Source of the DNA: Arsukibacterium tuosuense
Lineage (GTDB): Bacteria; Pseudomonadota; Gammaproteobacteria; Enterobacterales; Alteromonadaceae
DNA: 64,000 nucleotides
Direction: 5' to 3'
Assembly: GCF_900215315.1 (NCBI RefSeq)
Contig: NZ_OBEB01000004.1
Coordinates: forward strand, 62,001-126,000
Below the pieces are notes generated by a model. It made no database searches. It saw only the letters and a list, made by a program, of their open reading frames with translations, and was not told the origin of the DNA. Position 1 is the stretch's first letter; every line of letters starts with the position of its first letter. Shown here piece by piece: positions 17,131 to 26,374 of the stretch. The position numbers and the translations under genes are program-made.

Positions 17131-17280
17131 TTAAAATTTATCAGGCATAAAGTAGTGCTGGTTTTCAGCGTGTAAAAAACCACGGCGCAATAATATCAAA
17201 AATATAGTTTTCCACCAGAAAATTGTCTTAGCAGCGCTAGAAGCAGTATTCGCCTTTCCCGGGTCTGGAGTCATTGTCAT
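17131..17280 (-). CDS. Candidate 49-residue leader peptide upstream of the nhaC-family gene
   Basis: An open frame of 49 codons starts at the ATG at 17280 (a second ATG follows two codons later) and stops at 17131, 94 bases before the transporter's start codon. The peptide begins MTMTPDPGKANTASSAAK. Its middle has a WW pair and a run of aromatic and aliphatic residues (IFWWKTIFLILL), and it ends HYFMPDKF. I do not recognise the family. The ribosome site is weak. Its place between a promoter-like TATAAT and a terminator suggests a regulatory leader peptide, or simply a short unknown protein. Confidence 0.4.
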   Translation of the reverse strand: MTMTPDPGKANTASSAAKTIFWWKTIFLILLRRGFLHAENQHYFMPDKF

Positions 17281-17290
17281 GAAAATTTAC

Positions 17291-17320
17291 ACCAAGATTT
17301 GGTCTAAATGTTAAATTATA
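17291..17320 (-). promoter_or_regulatory. Putative promoter -10 and operator dyad for the nhaC leader
   Basis: On the minus strand a perfect TATAAT (17315-17320) is followed by the dyad ACCAA-N3-TTGGT (17291-17303). The dyad lies at or just after the expected start point, a typical repressor position. No convincing -35 is visible. The bound factor is unknown. Confidence 0.4.
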
Positions 17321-17422
17321 TTAAAAACAGTGGTTTAAAAACTGGCCTGATTAATGCTTTATGTATAGGGAATGCGAATATTAGCGGTTATTCGCCCGTT
17401 TGTTCCAACAAGGAGATTTAAT

Positions 17423-18226
17423 ATGAACAAATTAACGAAGGGTATGTTGGCGGGTGCCGCTCTACTGGTTGCGCCATTTACTCAGGCAGCAGTGATTGAG
17501 TGGACTTATAATGTTACTACAGAATGGACCGGTGCAACTTTCAGTGGTGGCAACGCTAATGAAATTGTAAACGATTCGCTGATTAGTTGGGGGGCGGCTG
17601 GTGGTGATCATACCGATACCTCTCAGAACGCTCAGAATTCTCGTAGTGGTTTGGAAATTAGTGACTCACCGGCAGCGGGTAATGTTTTTACCAATAATAT
17701 GATGCCTGCGCCAACCAACACCATAACGCATTACAACAACACACTCTCTGCCAGTTTCAGCACATTGCTGACTGCTGGTGTTTTAACGACGTTGGATTTG
17801 ACACCGACTGATCCAGCAGGTCCTGCTGCGCCAACCTTTATGACTAATTTCTTTGTCGATTTTATCGAGACGCCAAACACAACCCCTTGTAACTTTCCAA
17901 GTGCGACTGTGTGTGATGACATTTTTGTCATTCAGTTTGGAGCGTTAAATAGCGAGTTCGTATATGATGGCGTAACTTACTTTTTAAGTATTGTTGAATT
18001 ATCAGGTAATTTGACTCCACTTGATAATGCGACTTGTGCCAGAGCAGGTGTAGCAAATGGTTGTTTAGGTTTTACCACACCTGAGAGTACTTTAACCCCT
18101 GCACAGTTCGGCTTCCTTATTACTACCCGCCCGGTAAACGTACCTGAGCCAGCGATGTTAGGCTTGTTCGGTCTGGGCTTGTTAGGCTTAAGAGCGTTCG
18201 GTCGTCGCCGTTCTGTTAAAAAATAG
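17423..18226 (+). CDS. THxN family PEP-CTERM protein
   Basis: A secreted 267-residue protein: signal peptide 1-22 (cleavage after TQA), then a beta-rich body with the motif ITHYNN (THxN at 102-105). The C-terminal sorting signal has VPEP at 240-243, a hydrophobic helix and a basic end (GRRRSVKK). PEP-CTERM signals are recognised by exosortase, which removes the tail and releases or anchors the protein at the surface, often with exopolysaccharide. No exosortase gene lies in this window, so it must be elsewhere. The ATG at 17423 follows AGGAG by seven bases. Codon use is more AT-rich than in the neighbours. Molecular function is unknown. Confidence 0.85.
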   Translation: MNKLTKGMLAGAALLVAPFTQAAVIEWTYNVTTEWTGATFSGGNANEIVNDSLISWGAAGGDHTDTSQNAQNSRSGLEISDSPAAGNVFTNNMMPAPTNTITHYNNTLSASFSTLLTAGVLTTLDLTPTDPAGPAAPTFMTNFFVDFIETPNTTPCNFPSATVCDDIFVIQFGALNSEFVYDGVTYFLSIVELSGNLTPLDNATCARAGVANGCLGFTTPESTLTPAQFGFLITTRPVNVPEPAMLGLFGLGLLGLRAFGRRRSVKK

Positions 18227-18270
18227 TGAGTAATTAAGTGTGCAACTAATTTTTAGTTAAACACAAAACA

Positions 18271-18299
18271 AAAAAACCGGAGCTTGCTCCGGTTTTTTT
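18271..18299. terminator. Bidirectional terminator between the PEP-CTERM gene and valS
   Basis: AAAAAACCGGAGC and GCTCCGGTTTTTTT form a long perfect stem with a TT loop. A- and T-runs on both sides serve both convergent genes. Confidence 0.92.
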
Positions 18300-18315
18300 C
18301 TGAGAGGCGCTGTAA

Positions 18316-21186
18316 CTAAAGGGCAGTAATTTCTGCCTGCTGAGCCTGCAGCTTGGTCACAGCCTGTTCTAACTCGGTTTGTTTGGCCCGCTCTTTTGCC
18401 AGTACGGCTTCGGGCGCTTTCGCTACAAAGCCCGGGTTATTTAATTTGCCGCTGACCCGCGCCAGTTCCTGATTAGTTTTTTCCAGTTGTTTAGCAATCC
18501 GGCTTAGCTCAGCCTCTTTATCAATTAAGCCTGCCATGGGGATCAGTAAATCCATATTGCCAACCAATTGCGTCGCACTGGCCGGTGCTTTTTCATCGCT
18601 ATCTAATACAGTGATATTATCCAGCTTTGCCATTACCATTAAAAAGTTCTGGTTTTGCTGCAAGCGGCGCTGCTCTTCATTATTCAGATTACGCAGTAGC
18701 ACGTTTAGTGGCTTGCTGGGGGCGATGTTCATTTCGCCACGCACATTCCGAATAGCAGTAATAACGGCTTTCAACCATTCTAAATCAGCCATTGCCGTAT
18801 CATCAGCCAGGCTTTCATCAAACTGCGGGTAGGCTTGCAGCATAATGCTGTCTGCCTTATTGCCATCAATAACAGCTCCGGTCAGCGGTTTTACCGACTG
18901 CCAGATTGTTTCGGTAATAAACGGCATGATCGGGTGCATTAGGCGCAGTAAACTCTCCAGCACGGTTAGCAGAGTATGGCGGGTACCGCGCTGTTCAGCC
19001 TCAGTGCCTTTAAACAGCACCGGTTTGGTTAGCTCTAAATACCAGTCGCAGAACTGATTCCAGGTAAATTCATACAAGGTGTTTGCAGCTAAATCGAAGC
19101 GATAACTGTCGATATACTGGCTAACTTGCTTTACCGTTTGTTGGTATTGCGCCAAAATCCATTTATCGGCCAGCGACAGCACTTTCGGCTCGCTGCCAAA
19201 GCCACAATCTTTCTGTTCGGTATTCATCAGCACATAGCGGCTGGCATTCCACAGTTTGTTGCAGAAGTTTCGATAGCCTTCCAGCCGTTTCATATCCCAG
19301 TTTATATCACGGCCGGTAGAGGCCAGTGATGCCAGGGTGAAACGCACGGCATCAGTACCACTGGCGGTAATGCCATCCGGGAACTGCTGCTCGGTTTGTT
19401 TAGCAATTTTTTCGGCCAGTTTAGGCTGCATTAAGTTACTGGTGCGCTTGGCCAGTAAGTCGGGCAGGCTGATACCGTCAATCATATCCAGCGGGTCGAT
19501 GACATTGCCCTTGGATTTTGACATCTTGTCGCCGTTTTCATCGCGGATAAGCCCGGTAACATAAACGGTTTTAAACGGTACCTGGGGTATACCATTTTCA
19601 TCTTTAATAAAATGCATGGTCATCATGATCATCCGGGCAACCCAGAAGAAAATAATGTCAAAGCCGGTTACCAGTACGTCAGTCGGATGAAAGGTTTTTA
19701 AATCGTCAGTCTGCTTTGGCCAGCCCAGGGTAGAGAAAGTCCACAATGCTGAGCTGAACCAGGTATCCAGTACGTCATTGTCTTGCTGTAAGGGCAAGTC
19801 GGCAGCTAACTGGTAAGTGTCGCGTACTTCCTGCTCGGTGCGGCCAACATACACCTTGCCGTCATTATCATACCATGCCGGAATGCGGTGGCCCCACCAC
19901 AACTGACGGGAAATACACCAATCCTGAATGTCACGCATCCAGCTGAAATACATGTTTTCGTATTGCTTGGGTACAAACTCAATCTGGCCGGTTTCAACCG
20001 CTTCAACGGCGGTTTTAGCCAGCGGCGCTACCCGAACATACCATTGATCAGTTAGTAACGGCTCTATGACCACGCCACTACGATCGCCGTAAGGCAGGGT
20101 ATTGGTTAAGTTTTCAACCTTTTCCAGCAAACCAGCCTGTTCAAAAGCGGCGACGATGGCCTTACGGGCGGCATACCGGTCCAGCCCCTGGTACGCCTGC
20201 GGAATGGCGGCAGTCATTGCCGGGTTCAGCTCACCGTTGCTATGAAAGCACTCGCCGTCAGCGCGGATAGTTGCATCCTGGGTCAGAATGTTGATCATCG
20301 GCAGCTGGTTACGTTTACCTACTTCATAATCGTTAAAATCGTGAGCCGGAGTAATTTTTACGCAGCCGGTGCCTTTGTCTTTATCGGCATGCTCATCGGC
20401 GATAATTGGAATAGGGCGGTTAACTAACGGCAACAGCACTTGTTTTCCAATTAACGCCTGATAGCGCTCATCAGCCGGGTTTACCGCCACGGCAGTGTCG
20501 CCCAGCATAGTTTCCGGCCGGGTTGTGGCCACTACCAGATAGTTTTTACCATCGATGGTTAGTGCACCATCGGCCAACGGGTAGCGCAGGTGCCACATAT
20601 GGCCCTGTTGCTCTTTATTTTCCACTTCCAGATCAGAGATAGCGGTATGCAGTTTCGGGTCCCAGTTGACCAGCCGTTTGCCACGGTAAATTAAATCGTC
20701 CTGATACAGCCGAACAAACACTTCCTGCACGGCTTCAGACAAGCCTGCATCCATGGTAAAGCGTTCCCGCTCCCAGTCGACTGAATTACCGAGACGACGC
20801 ATTTGTGAGGTAATAGTGCCACCGGATTCAGCTTTCCAGTCCCAGACTTTTTCGATAAAGGCTTCACGACCAAGCTCGTGCCGGCCTGGTAAGCCAGCCG
20901 CCGCTAATTGCCGCTCTACTACCATCTGGGTTGCGATACCGGCGTGGTCACTGCCAACCTGCCACAAGGTATTTTTGCCGCGCATCCGCTGGTAGCGGGT
21001 CATTGCATCCATTATGGTTTGCTGAAAAGCATGGCCCATATGCAGGCTGCCGGTAACATTTGGCGGTGGGATCATAATGCAGTAACTGCCGGCCCCGGTA
21101 TCACCGGCCGGTTTAAAATAGCCTTTGCTTTCCCATGCGCTGTACATGGCTTGTTCTATCTGACTGGGATTAAATGTTTTTTCCAT
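18316..21186 (-). CDS. valS: Valyl-tRNA synthetase
   Basis: ValS charges tRNA-Val and edits mischarged threonine. The 956-residue class I synthetase has the HIGH-type motif ([15 protein letters not shown], about 41-55) and KMSKS ([13 protein letters not shown]). An editing domain lies between them. The C-terminus is the Leu/Gln/Glu-rich coiled-coil arm of ValS. Length matches E. coli ValS (951). It is the last gene of pepA-holC-valS, 15 bases after holC, the order conserved in many gammaproteobacteria. Confidence 0.97.
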   Translation of the reverse strand: MEKTFNPSQIEQAMYSAWESKGYFKPAGDTGAGSYCIMIPPPNVTGSLHMGHAFQQTIMDAMTRYQRMRGKNTLWQVGSDHAGIATQMVVERQLAAAGLPGRHELGREAFIEKVWDWKAESGGTITSQMRRLGNSVDWERERFTMDAGLSEAVQEVFVRLYQDDLIYRGKRLVNWDPKLHTAISDLEVENKEQQGHMWHLRYPLADGALTIDGKNYLVVATTRPETMLGDTAVAVNPADERYQALIGKQVLLPLVNRPIPIIADEHADKDKGTGCVKITPAHDFNDYEVGKRNQLPMINILTQDATIRADGECFHSNGELNPAMTAAIPQAYQGLDRYAARKAIVAAFEQAGLLEKVENLTNTLPYGDRSGVVIEPLLTDQWYVRVAPLAKTAVEAVETGQIEFVPKQYENMYFSWMRDIQDWCISRQLWWGHRIPAWYDNDGKVYVGRTEQEVRDTYQLAADLPLQQDNDVLDTWFSSALWTFSTLGWPKQTDDLKTFHPTDVLVTGFDIIFFWVARMIMMTMHFIKDENGIPQVPFKTVYVTGLIRDENGDKMSKSKGNVIDPLDMIDGISLPDLLAKRTSNLMQPKLAEKIAKQTEQQFPDGITASGTDAVRFTLASLASTGRDINWDMKRLEGYRNFCNKLWNASRYVLMNTEQKDCGFGSEPKVLSLADKWILAQYQQTVKQVSQYIDSYRFDLAANTLYEFTWNQFCDWYLELTKPVLFKGTEAEQRGTRHTLLTVLESLLRLMHPIMPFITETIWQSVKPLTGAVIDGNKADSIMLQAYPQFDESLADDTAMADLEWLKAVITAIRNVRGEMNIAPSKPLNVLLRNLNNEEQRRLQQNQNFLMVMAKLDNITVLDSDEKAPASATQLVGNMDLLIPMAGLIDKEAELSRIAKQLEKTNQELARVSGKLNNPGFVAKAPEAVLAKERAKQTELEQAVTKLQAQQAEITAL

Positions 21187-21201
21187 GAGAGTACCTGTTG
21201 T

Positions 21202-21651
21202 TCAGTCGGCATTGACGGTAGCAGGGGTAATACCCGACTGACGATATTGCTTATAACGTTCCCGCGCCTGCGATTTGGCAGCAGCCTCAGCCGGAACAAA
21301 TTCGATAATGTCGGCGAACCGGTTGGCAAAAGCCGGCATATCCGGCGCCAGGTTAATTAATACCTGACGGCTTTGCTTCGGCGTTTGCCAGCTTATTTCG
21401 ACTGGCGCACCACGTGCCGGACCTTCACCGCTAAGGTTATGCGGTACAAAGCTGTCTGCCTCAAACTGCCATAACAGCTGGTCGATAAGCTCGGCATCTT
21501 GCTGGCTGGCAGTATAAACAAAAACCCGCTGGTTAGCGCGGTAAAAGTTGGCGCACAGCTGACATGCCAAAGTAAAATGAGCTGGCGGGTCGCTCAGCTC
21601 ATTCTCTGTTGACAACTGGCTATCGGCCAGCACATAAAAGGTAACCGCCAT
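21202..21651 (-). CDS. holC: DNA polymerase III subunit chi
   Basis: Chi links the clamp-loader complex to single-strand-binding protein at the replication fork. The 149-residue protein begins [12 protein letters not shown] and has the family block HFTLACQLCANFYRANQRVFVYT. The middle has the DQLLWQFEADSFVPHNL text, and NLAPDMPAFANRF follows later. Its start codon shares a base with the pepA stop (TGATG), so translation is coupled. The pepA-holC-valS order supports the call. Confidence 0.93.
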   Translation of the reverse strand: MAVTFYVLADSQLSTENELSDPPAHFTLACQLCANFYRANQRVFVYTASQQDAELIDQLLWQFEADSFVPHNLSGEGPARGAPVEISWQTPKQSRQVLINLAPDMPAFANRFADIIEFVPAEAAAKSQARERYKQYRQSGITPATVNAD

Positions 21652-23159
21652 CAGTGATCCTGGTTGTGGCCAGCCCGGTTAATTAAAAACTGGGTTAATA
21701 ATGCTACCGGCCGGCCGGTAGAGCCTTTGTCTTTGCCACCACTGCGCCAGGCTGTGCCGGCTATATCCAGGTGAGCCCAGTTATATTTGCGGGTGAATTT
21801 CGATAAGAAACAGGCTGCGGTGATAGTGCCTGCGGCGCGGCCGCCTAAATTACTGAAATCTGCAAAGGGGCTTTCCAGCTGTTCGTGATAATCATCCCAC
21901 AATGGCAGGCGCCAGGCGCGGTCACCACTTTGTTCTGACGCATTAAGAATTTCGTGGGCCAGCGGGTTGTGGTTACTGAGCAGGCCAGAGGCGTGTTTGC
22001 CCAGGGCAATCACGCAAGCACCGGTAAGGGTGGCAACATCTATTACCAGTTCCGGATCAAAGCGCTCTGCATACGTCAGGGCATCACACAACACTAAGCG
22101 ACCTTCGGCATCGGTGTTTAATACTTCAACGGTCTGGCCTGACATGGTGGTCAGAATATCACCTGGCCGGTACGCATTGGCATCGGGCATATTTTCAGCT
22201 GCGGCCAGAATAGCGACGATATTTACAGGTAAACCCAGGGCAATAACCGAGTGCATGGTGCCAAGTACAGAGGCTGCACCGCACATGTCGTATTTCATTT
22301 CGTCCATGCCATCGCCTGGTTTTAAACTGATACCGCCGGAGTCGAACGTCAGGCCTTTACCAATTAACACCATAGGCGCACTGTCGTTGCCGGCGCCGTT
22401 ATATTTAATGACCGACATCTTCGGACCATTAACTGAACCCCGGCCAACCGCCAGGTAGGAATTCATGCCATGGCTGGCCAGCTCTTCTGCGCCCAGCACT
22501 TCAACACTGATTTTATCTGATAATTCGACCAATGCCTGCGCCTGTTCCGCCAGGTAAGCCGGGGTGCAGATATTAGGTGGCATATTGCCAACATCTTTAC
22601 ATTGCTTAATGCCTGCAGCGATGGCCAGGCCTTGCTCTACCGCACGCTCGCCAATGGTTAAGTCGCGCCGGGTCGGCACGTTAAACACAATTTTACGTAG
22701 TGGCCGGCGGGTTTCGTCTTTTTTGCTCTTTAAACGGTCAAATACGTACAGGCAGTCCTGGGTGGTTTCCACCGCATGGCGCACTTTCCAGTAAGTATCG
22801 CGGCTTTTAACATGTAGCTCTGATAAAAAGCACACGGCTTCCATCGAGCCGGTTTCATTCAGGGTACTGATGGTTTTAGCGATAATTTGCCGATACTGCC
22901 GTTCGTCCAGCTCACGCTCTTTGCCGCAACCAACCAACAATACCCGCTCGCTTAACACATTAGGCACATGGTGTAATAACAGCATCTGGCCTGGCTTGCC
23001 TTCTAAGTCGCCACGGCGCAACAAATTGCTGATATAGCCTTCGCTGATTTTATCCAGTTGCTCTGCTACCGCGGAAAGACGGCGTGGTTCGTACACGCCC
23101 ACAACAATACATGCGCTGCGTTGTTTTTCCGGACTTCCGCTTTTAACGCTGAACTCCAT
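21651..23159 (-). CDS. pepA: Cytosol (leucyl) aminopeptidase
   Basis: PepA removes N-terminal residues from peptides using two metal ions; in E. coli it also binds DNA at carAB and at the Xer cer site. The 502-residue M17 enzyme shows the metal/active-site blocks [20 protein letters not shown] and [18 protein letters not shown]. Length equals the E. coli protein. The ATG at 23159 follows GGAGTA. It is divergent from lptF across 227 bases, as in E. coli, where pepA and lptFG are also back to back. Confidence 0.96.
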   Translation of the reverse strand: MEFSVKSGSPEKQRSACIVVGVYEPRRLSAVAEQLDKISEGYISNLLRRGDLEGKPGQMLLLHHVPNVLSERVLLVGCGKERELDERQYRQIIAKTISTLNETGSMEAVCFLSELHVKSRDTYWKVRHAVETTQDCLYVFDRLKSKKDETRRPLRKIVFNVPTRRDLTIGERAVEQGLAIAAGIKQCKDVGNMPPNICTPAYLAEQAQALVELSDKISVEVLGAEELASHGMNSYLAVGRGSVNGPKMSVIKYNGAGNDSAPMVLIGKGLTFDSGGISLKPGDGMDEMKYDMCGAASVLGTMHSVIALGLPVNIVAILAAAENMPDANAYRPGDILTTMSGQTVEVLNTDAEGRLVLCDALTYAERFDPELVIDVATLTGACVIALGKHASGLLSNHNPLAHEILNASEQSGDRAWRLPLWDDYHEQLESPFADFSNLGGRAAGTITAACFLSKFTRKYNWAHLDIAGTAWRSGGKDKGSTGRPVALLTQFLINRAGHNQDH

Positions 23160-23386
23160 ACTTACTCCTGATTCTAAGAGACTGTGCTACTATAGCCGTT
23201 AACATATAGTCGTTAACAATTGTCATTACGTTATAGCGCCAGCTATTTACATGGCTGAATTCTACCGCGAATTGAGAAAAAAGCTCGGTTTTCCCGGTAC
23301 TTTGCCTGATAATAATTGCTATAAATATCAAGTTTACTTAAAAATTGCCAGGTTTCCAGCAAAAAGACAGGTTTTAGGGGGCATTG

Positions 23387-24493
23387 TTGATTATTTTTCG
23401 CTATCTGATTGGGGAGGTTTTTCGCGCCCAATTGGCTGTCTTTGTTATTCTGACCAGCATTATTATCAGTCAGCGCTTTGTGAAGATTCTGGCTGATGCC
23501 TCCGAGGGCGATTTACCTGGGCAGCTGGTGATGAGCATCGTTGCCCTGAAGTTACCCCAGCTTGCGGTAATTATTCTGCCATTAAGTGCATTTCTGGGTA
23601 TTTTGGTTGCGTATGGCCGGGTGTATGCCGACAGTGAGATGACGATATTGCACTCTACCGGGGTCAGTGAGTGGTATGTTACCCGTCTGACTCTGCTGTT
23701 ATCGGTTGTAATGGCGATATTAGCCGGCAGTGTTACCTTGTATCTCAGCCCCTGGGCTACCGAGCGTGAATATCAGTTGCTGGAAAAAGCAGACAGTAAT
23801 GTCGGATTGTTTTCGTTGGTGCCGGGCCGGTTTCAGCACACTGCCAATGAACAAGCCGTAATATTTGTGCAGGAGATCAGTCGCTCTGGCAATAATTTAG
23901 CACGGGTATTTGTGGCACAAACTGAACTACAGGGTGAGCGTGCTCAGCACGCCATTGTTTATGCTGAGACGGGCGCAGTAAGCGAAGACGCTGCCACCGG
24001 TGCGCAGATGCTGGAATTACAACGTGGCCGCCGTTATGCCGGTGATGGTCGCTCGCCAGCCTATGAAGTGACAGAATTCGGCCGCTATCAAATTCAGCTG
24101 CGTGAACAACAAGTCGAGCAGCGTCGGCGCAAACTCAGTAGTCTAAGTACGCCTTTACTGCTGCAGGAACAAAGCACTGAAGCCATAGCCGAGTGGCACT
24201 GGCGTATCGCAATCCCGTTATCCATTCCGATCCTTACTCTTATTGCCGTGCCGCTGAGCCGGGTTAACCCGCGGCAAGGAAAGTTTGGTCGTTTGCTGCC
24301 CGCACTGTTGTTATACCTGGGTTACTACGCGCTATTAATTATTGGCCGCTCTGCGCTGGAAGATGGCAAAATACCGGCTGAGCTGGGGATGTGGTGGCTG
24401 CATGGTGGCGCCTTGCTGCTGGGTGTGTTTCTGATACTGCGAAACCGGGCCGGTGCCCAGCGTTTTCGTGCCAGGTTAGCGGGGCGAGCCTGA
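23387..24493 (+). CDS. lptF: LPS export permease LptF
   Basis: With LptG, LptB2 and LptC, LptF extracts lipopolysaccharide from the inner membrane. The protein has six membrane segments around a periplasmic beta-jellyroll; the text IIFRYLIGEVFRAQLAVFVIL at the start and PLSRVNPRQGKFGRLLPALLL near the end match the family. No ATG fits: the frame opens with two TTG codons. I chose the second, at 23387, because AGGGGG (23376-23381) then lies five bases upstream. The product would be 368 residues and starts like E. coli LptF (MIIIRYLV). lptG follows one base after the stop. Confidence 0.94.
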   Translation: MIIFRYLIGEVFRAQLAVFVILTSIIISQRFVKILADASEGDLPGQLVMSIVALKLPQLAVIILPLSAFLGILVAYGRVYADSEMTILHSTGVSEWYVTRLTLLLSVVMAILAGSVTLYLSPWATEREYQLLEKADSNVGLFSLVPGRFQHTANEQAVIFVQEISRSGNNLARVFVAQTELQGERAQHAIVYAETGAVSEDAATGAQMLELQRGRRYAGDGRSPAYEVTEFGRYQIQLREQQVEQRRRKLSSLSTPLLLQEQSTEAIAEWHWRIAIPLSIPILTLIAVPLSRVNPRQGKFGRLLPALLLYLGYYALLIIGRSALEDGKIPAELGMWWLHGGALLLGVFLILRNRAGAQRFRARLAGRA

Positions 24494-24494
24494 T

Positions 24495-25562
24495 ATGCTG
24501 AAAATTCTCGATTTATACATTGGCCGTACTATTCTGGCAACCTCGGCGCTCACCCTGAGTGTGCTGGTTGCGTTATCAGCACTGTTTCGTTTTATTGACC
24601 AGATGCGTTCTATTGGCCGCGGCTACTATGACATGGTGCATGCGGCACTTTTCACTCTGTACAGTATGCCGGGCGATTTCGTGCTGTTTTTCCCAATGGC
24701 CGCGCTGATTGGCGGCTTGATAGGTATGGGCATGCTGGCCAGCAGTAGTGAGCTGGTAGTAATGCAGGCTGCCGGTTTATCGCGTTTAAATATTATCGGC
24801 TCGGTTATGAAGTCAGCTATTATCATGGTGTTAGTGGTGATGGCAGTAGCAGAGTGGGGCGCGCCGGTAAGTGATCGTGCAGCGCGGGAATTGCGGATAA
24901 AAGCGATTTCCGATGGTAATTTGTTTGCGGCCCGCCAGGGTGTTTGGGCCAAAGATGGTGATAGCTTTGTCAATATTAAAGAAGTAGACGACGTCGGTAA
25001 TTTATCCGGCCTGACCATTTACCAATTTGGCAGTGACCTGCAGCTTGAAACCGTAGTCAGTGCCAGCAGTGCGGTATATCGTAACGAGCGCTGGCGGCTT
25101 GCAGACGTAACCGAGTTAACTTTTAGCCCGGAGCGGGTAATACGAAACAACCTGCCGGAACAGCAATGGCAATCCAGTTTAAGCCCCGACAAACTGGGGG
25201 TCGTGACCATAAAACCTGAAATGTTGTCGCTGACCGGTTTGGCGCAGTACGTTGAATACCTGGAGCAAAATGATCAGGAAGCCAGTCGCTATGAACTGGC
25301 CTATTGGCGTAAAGTGCTGCAACCATTGTCGGTTGCTGCCATGTTATTGCTGGCGCTCAGTTTTATTTTCGGGCCGCTGCGCAGCGTGACCATGGCTGCC
25401 CGGGTGCTGCTGGGTATTTTAACCGGTTTTGGCTTTTTTATGAGCAACGAACTGTTCGGCCCGCTGGCCCTGGTGTATCAGTTACCACCGCTGGCTGGTG
25501 CCATGCTGCCCAGCCTGCTGTTTATGGCACTGGCAGTATATTTTATGCGAAAAAAGGTATAG
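24495..25562 (+). CDS. lptG: LPS export permease LptG
   Basis: Partner of LptF in the LptB2FG ABC transporter that moves lipopolysaccharide toward the outer membrane. The 355-residue protein has three N-terminal membrane segments, a periplasmic domain (about 130-265) and three C-terminal segments. Family text includes LYIGRTILATSALTLSVLVA at the start and FIFGPLRSVTMAARVLLGIL late. The start ATG is one base after the lptF stop codon, so the two are cotranscribed and probably coupled. Confidence 0.95.
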   Translation: MLKILDLYIGRTILATSALTLSVLVALSALFRFIDQMRSIGRGYYDMVHAALFTLYSMPGDFVLFFPMAALIGGLIGMGMLASSSELVVMQAAGLSRLNIIGSVMKSAIIMVLVVMAVAEWGAPVSDRAARELRIKAISDGNLFAARQGVWAKDGDSFVNIKEVDDVGNLSGLTIYQFGSDLQLETVVSASSAVYRNERWRLADVTELTFSPERVIRNNLPEQQWQSSLSPDKLGVVTIKPEMLSLTGLAQYVEYLEQNDQEASRYELAYWRKVLQPLSVAAMLLLALSFIFGPLRSVTMAARVLLGILTGFGFFMSNELFGPLALVYQLPPLAGAMLPSLLFMALAVYFMRKKV

Positions 25563-25574
25563 CCAGTAAATCGT

Positions 25575-26078
25575 CTAACGGGCGCGCTGGTGCACGTTCA
25601 GGCTTTTACTATGCTCTTTACTTATTACTACCATCTGGCTGGCGGTAAGCTGGTCCTGTAACGCCAGGCCCTTACCCCAGCGCAGCCACAACCAGAAATT
25701 ACCTAAACCAAAAAATGCCAATAGGGCCCGAGCTAACGCCTGCAAAGGGGTGAGCGGCAAGCCGTTTTGTTTTACCACGACAATACGCCAGGCCCGCATA
25801 CCCAGGGTCTGGCCGGCTTTACACCAGAAATAGACGTAAAAACTGAGAATTACTGCAATCAGGTAAACAAAATAAAACCAGCGGCGCAGTCCGGTATTTA
25901 AATAATCGGCTATGTCGCTGTAACCGCTCAAGTTAACCAAAGTGGCCCAAGCCAGCAGCTGTACCAGCAACATCGCCACCCCAGCGGCCAGCATTACCAG
26001 CGCTGCTAACACCAGCACATCATAAATTATAGCCGCTAAACGGCGGGCAAAACCGGCACGGGGGGCATTGGCAAGCAT
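25575..26078 (-). CDS. RDD family membrane protein
   Basis: A 167-residue inner-membrane protein with three or four hydrophobic segments. It contains the RDD signature, here GFARRLAAIIYDVLVLAAL, with Arg and Asp in the first helix, and the GQTLGMRAWRIVVV block between segments 2 and 3, also standard for the family. I use the ATG at 26078 because AGGA lies seven bases upstream; an earlier GTG-like start would add 16 residues. Function of this subfamily is not known. It is convergent with lptG, which has no visible terminator in the 12-base gap. Confidence 0.8.
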   Translation of the reverse strand: MLANAPRAGFARRLAAIIYDVLVLAALVMLAAGVAMLLVQLLAWATLVNLSGYSDIADYLNTGLRRWFYFVYLIAVILSFYVYFWCKAGQTLGMRAWRIVVVKQNGLPLTPLQALARALLAFFGLGNFWLWLRWGKGLALQDQLTASQMVVISKEHSKSLNVHQRAR

Positions 26079-26237
26079 ACAAAGGTCCTGTTTCAAAACT
26101 TGCACAAGTTTAACACGGCCGCGCATTTTTACGATCCCGGGCCAGGCTTTTTAATGGTTATCATAAATTGCAGGCTAATTCCCGGTGACTTATTAACCAC
26201 GCTTTAAACCGGTTGAAGCTGTTATCGCAATCACTCT

Positions 26238-26255
26238 TTGTCATGAAAGTGACAT
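26238..26255 (+). promoter_or_regulatory. Pho-box-like site upstream of the TonB-dependent receptor
   Basis: TTGTCAT-GAAA-GTGACAT resembles the PhoB consensus (two CTGTCAT-type halves, 11-base period); the second half has one mismatch in the TGTCAT core. CATTAT (26264-26269) lies eight bases downstream as a possible -10. The site is 120 bases before the start codon. Confidence 0.5.
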
Positions 26256-26374
26256 GCCATTTTCATTATTTAGACGCAAAAATATCATTATATATTCATT
26301 TTTTTGTTCGTTTAGGTTCATTTTTTACAGCTAATTTACGTCCGCAAAATACAATATAACCAAAGGATCTATAA

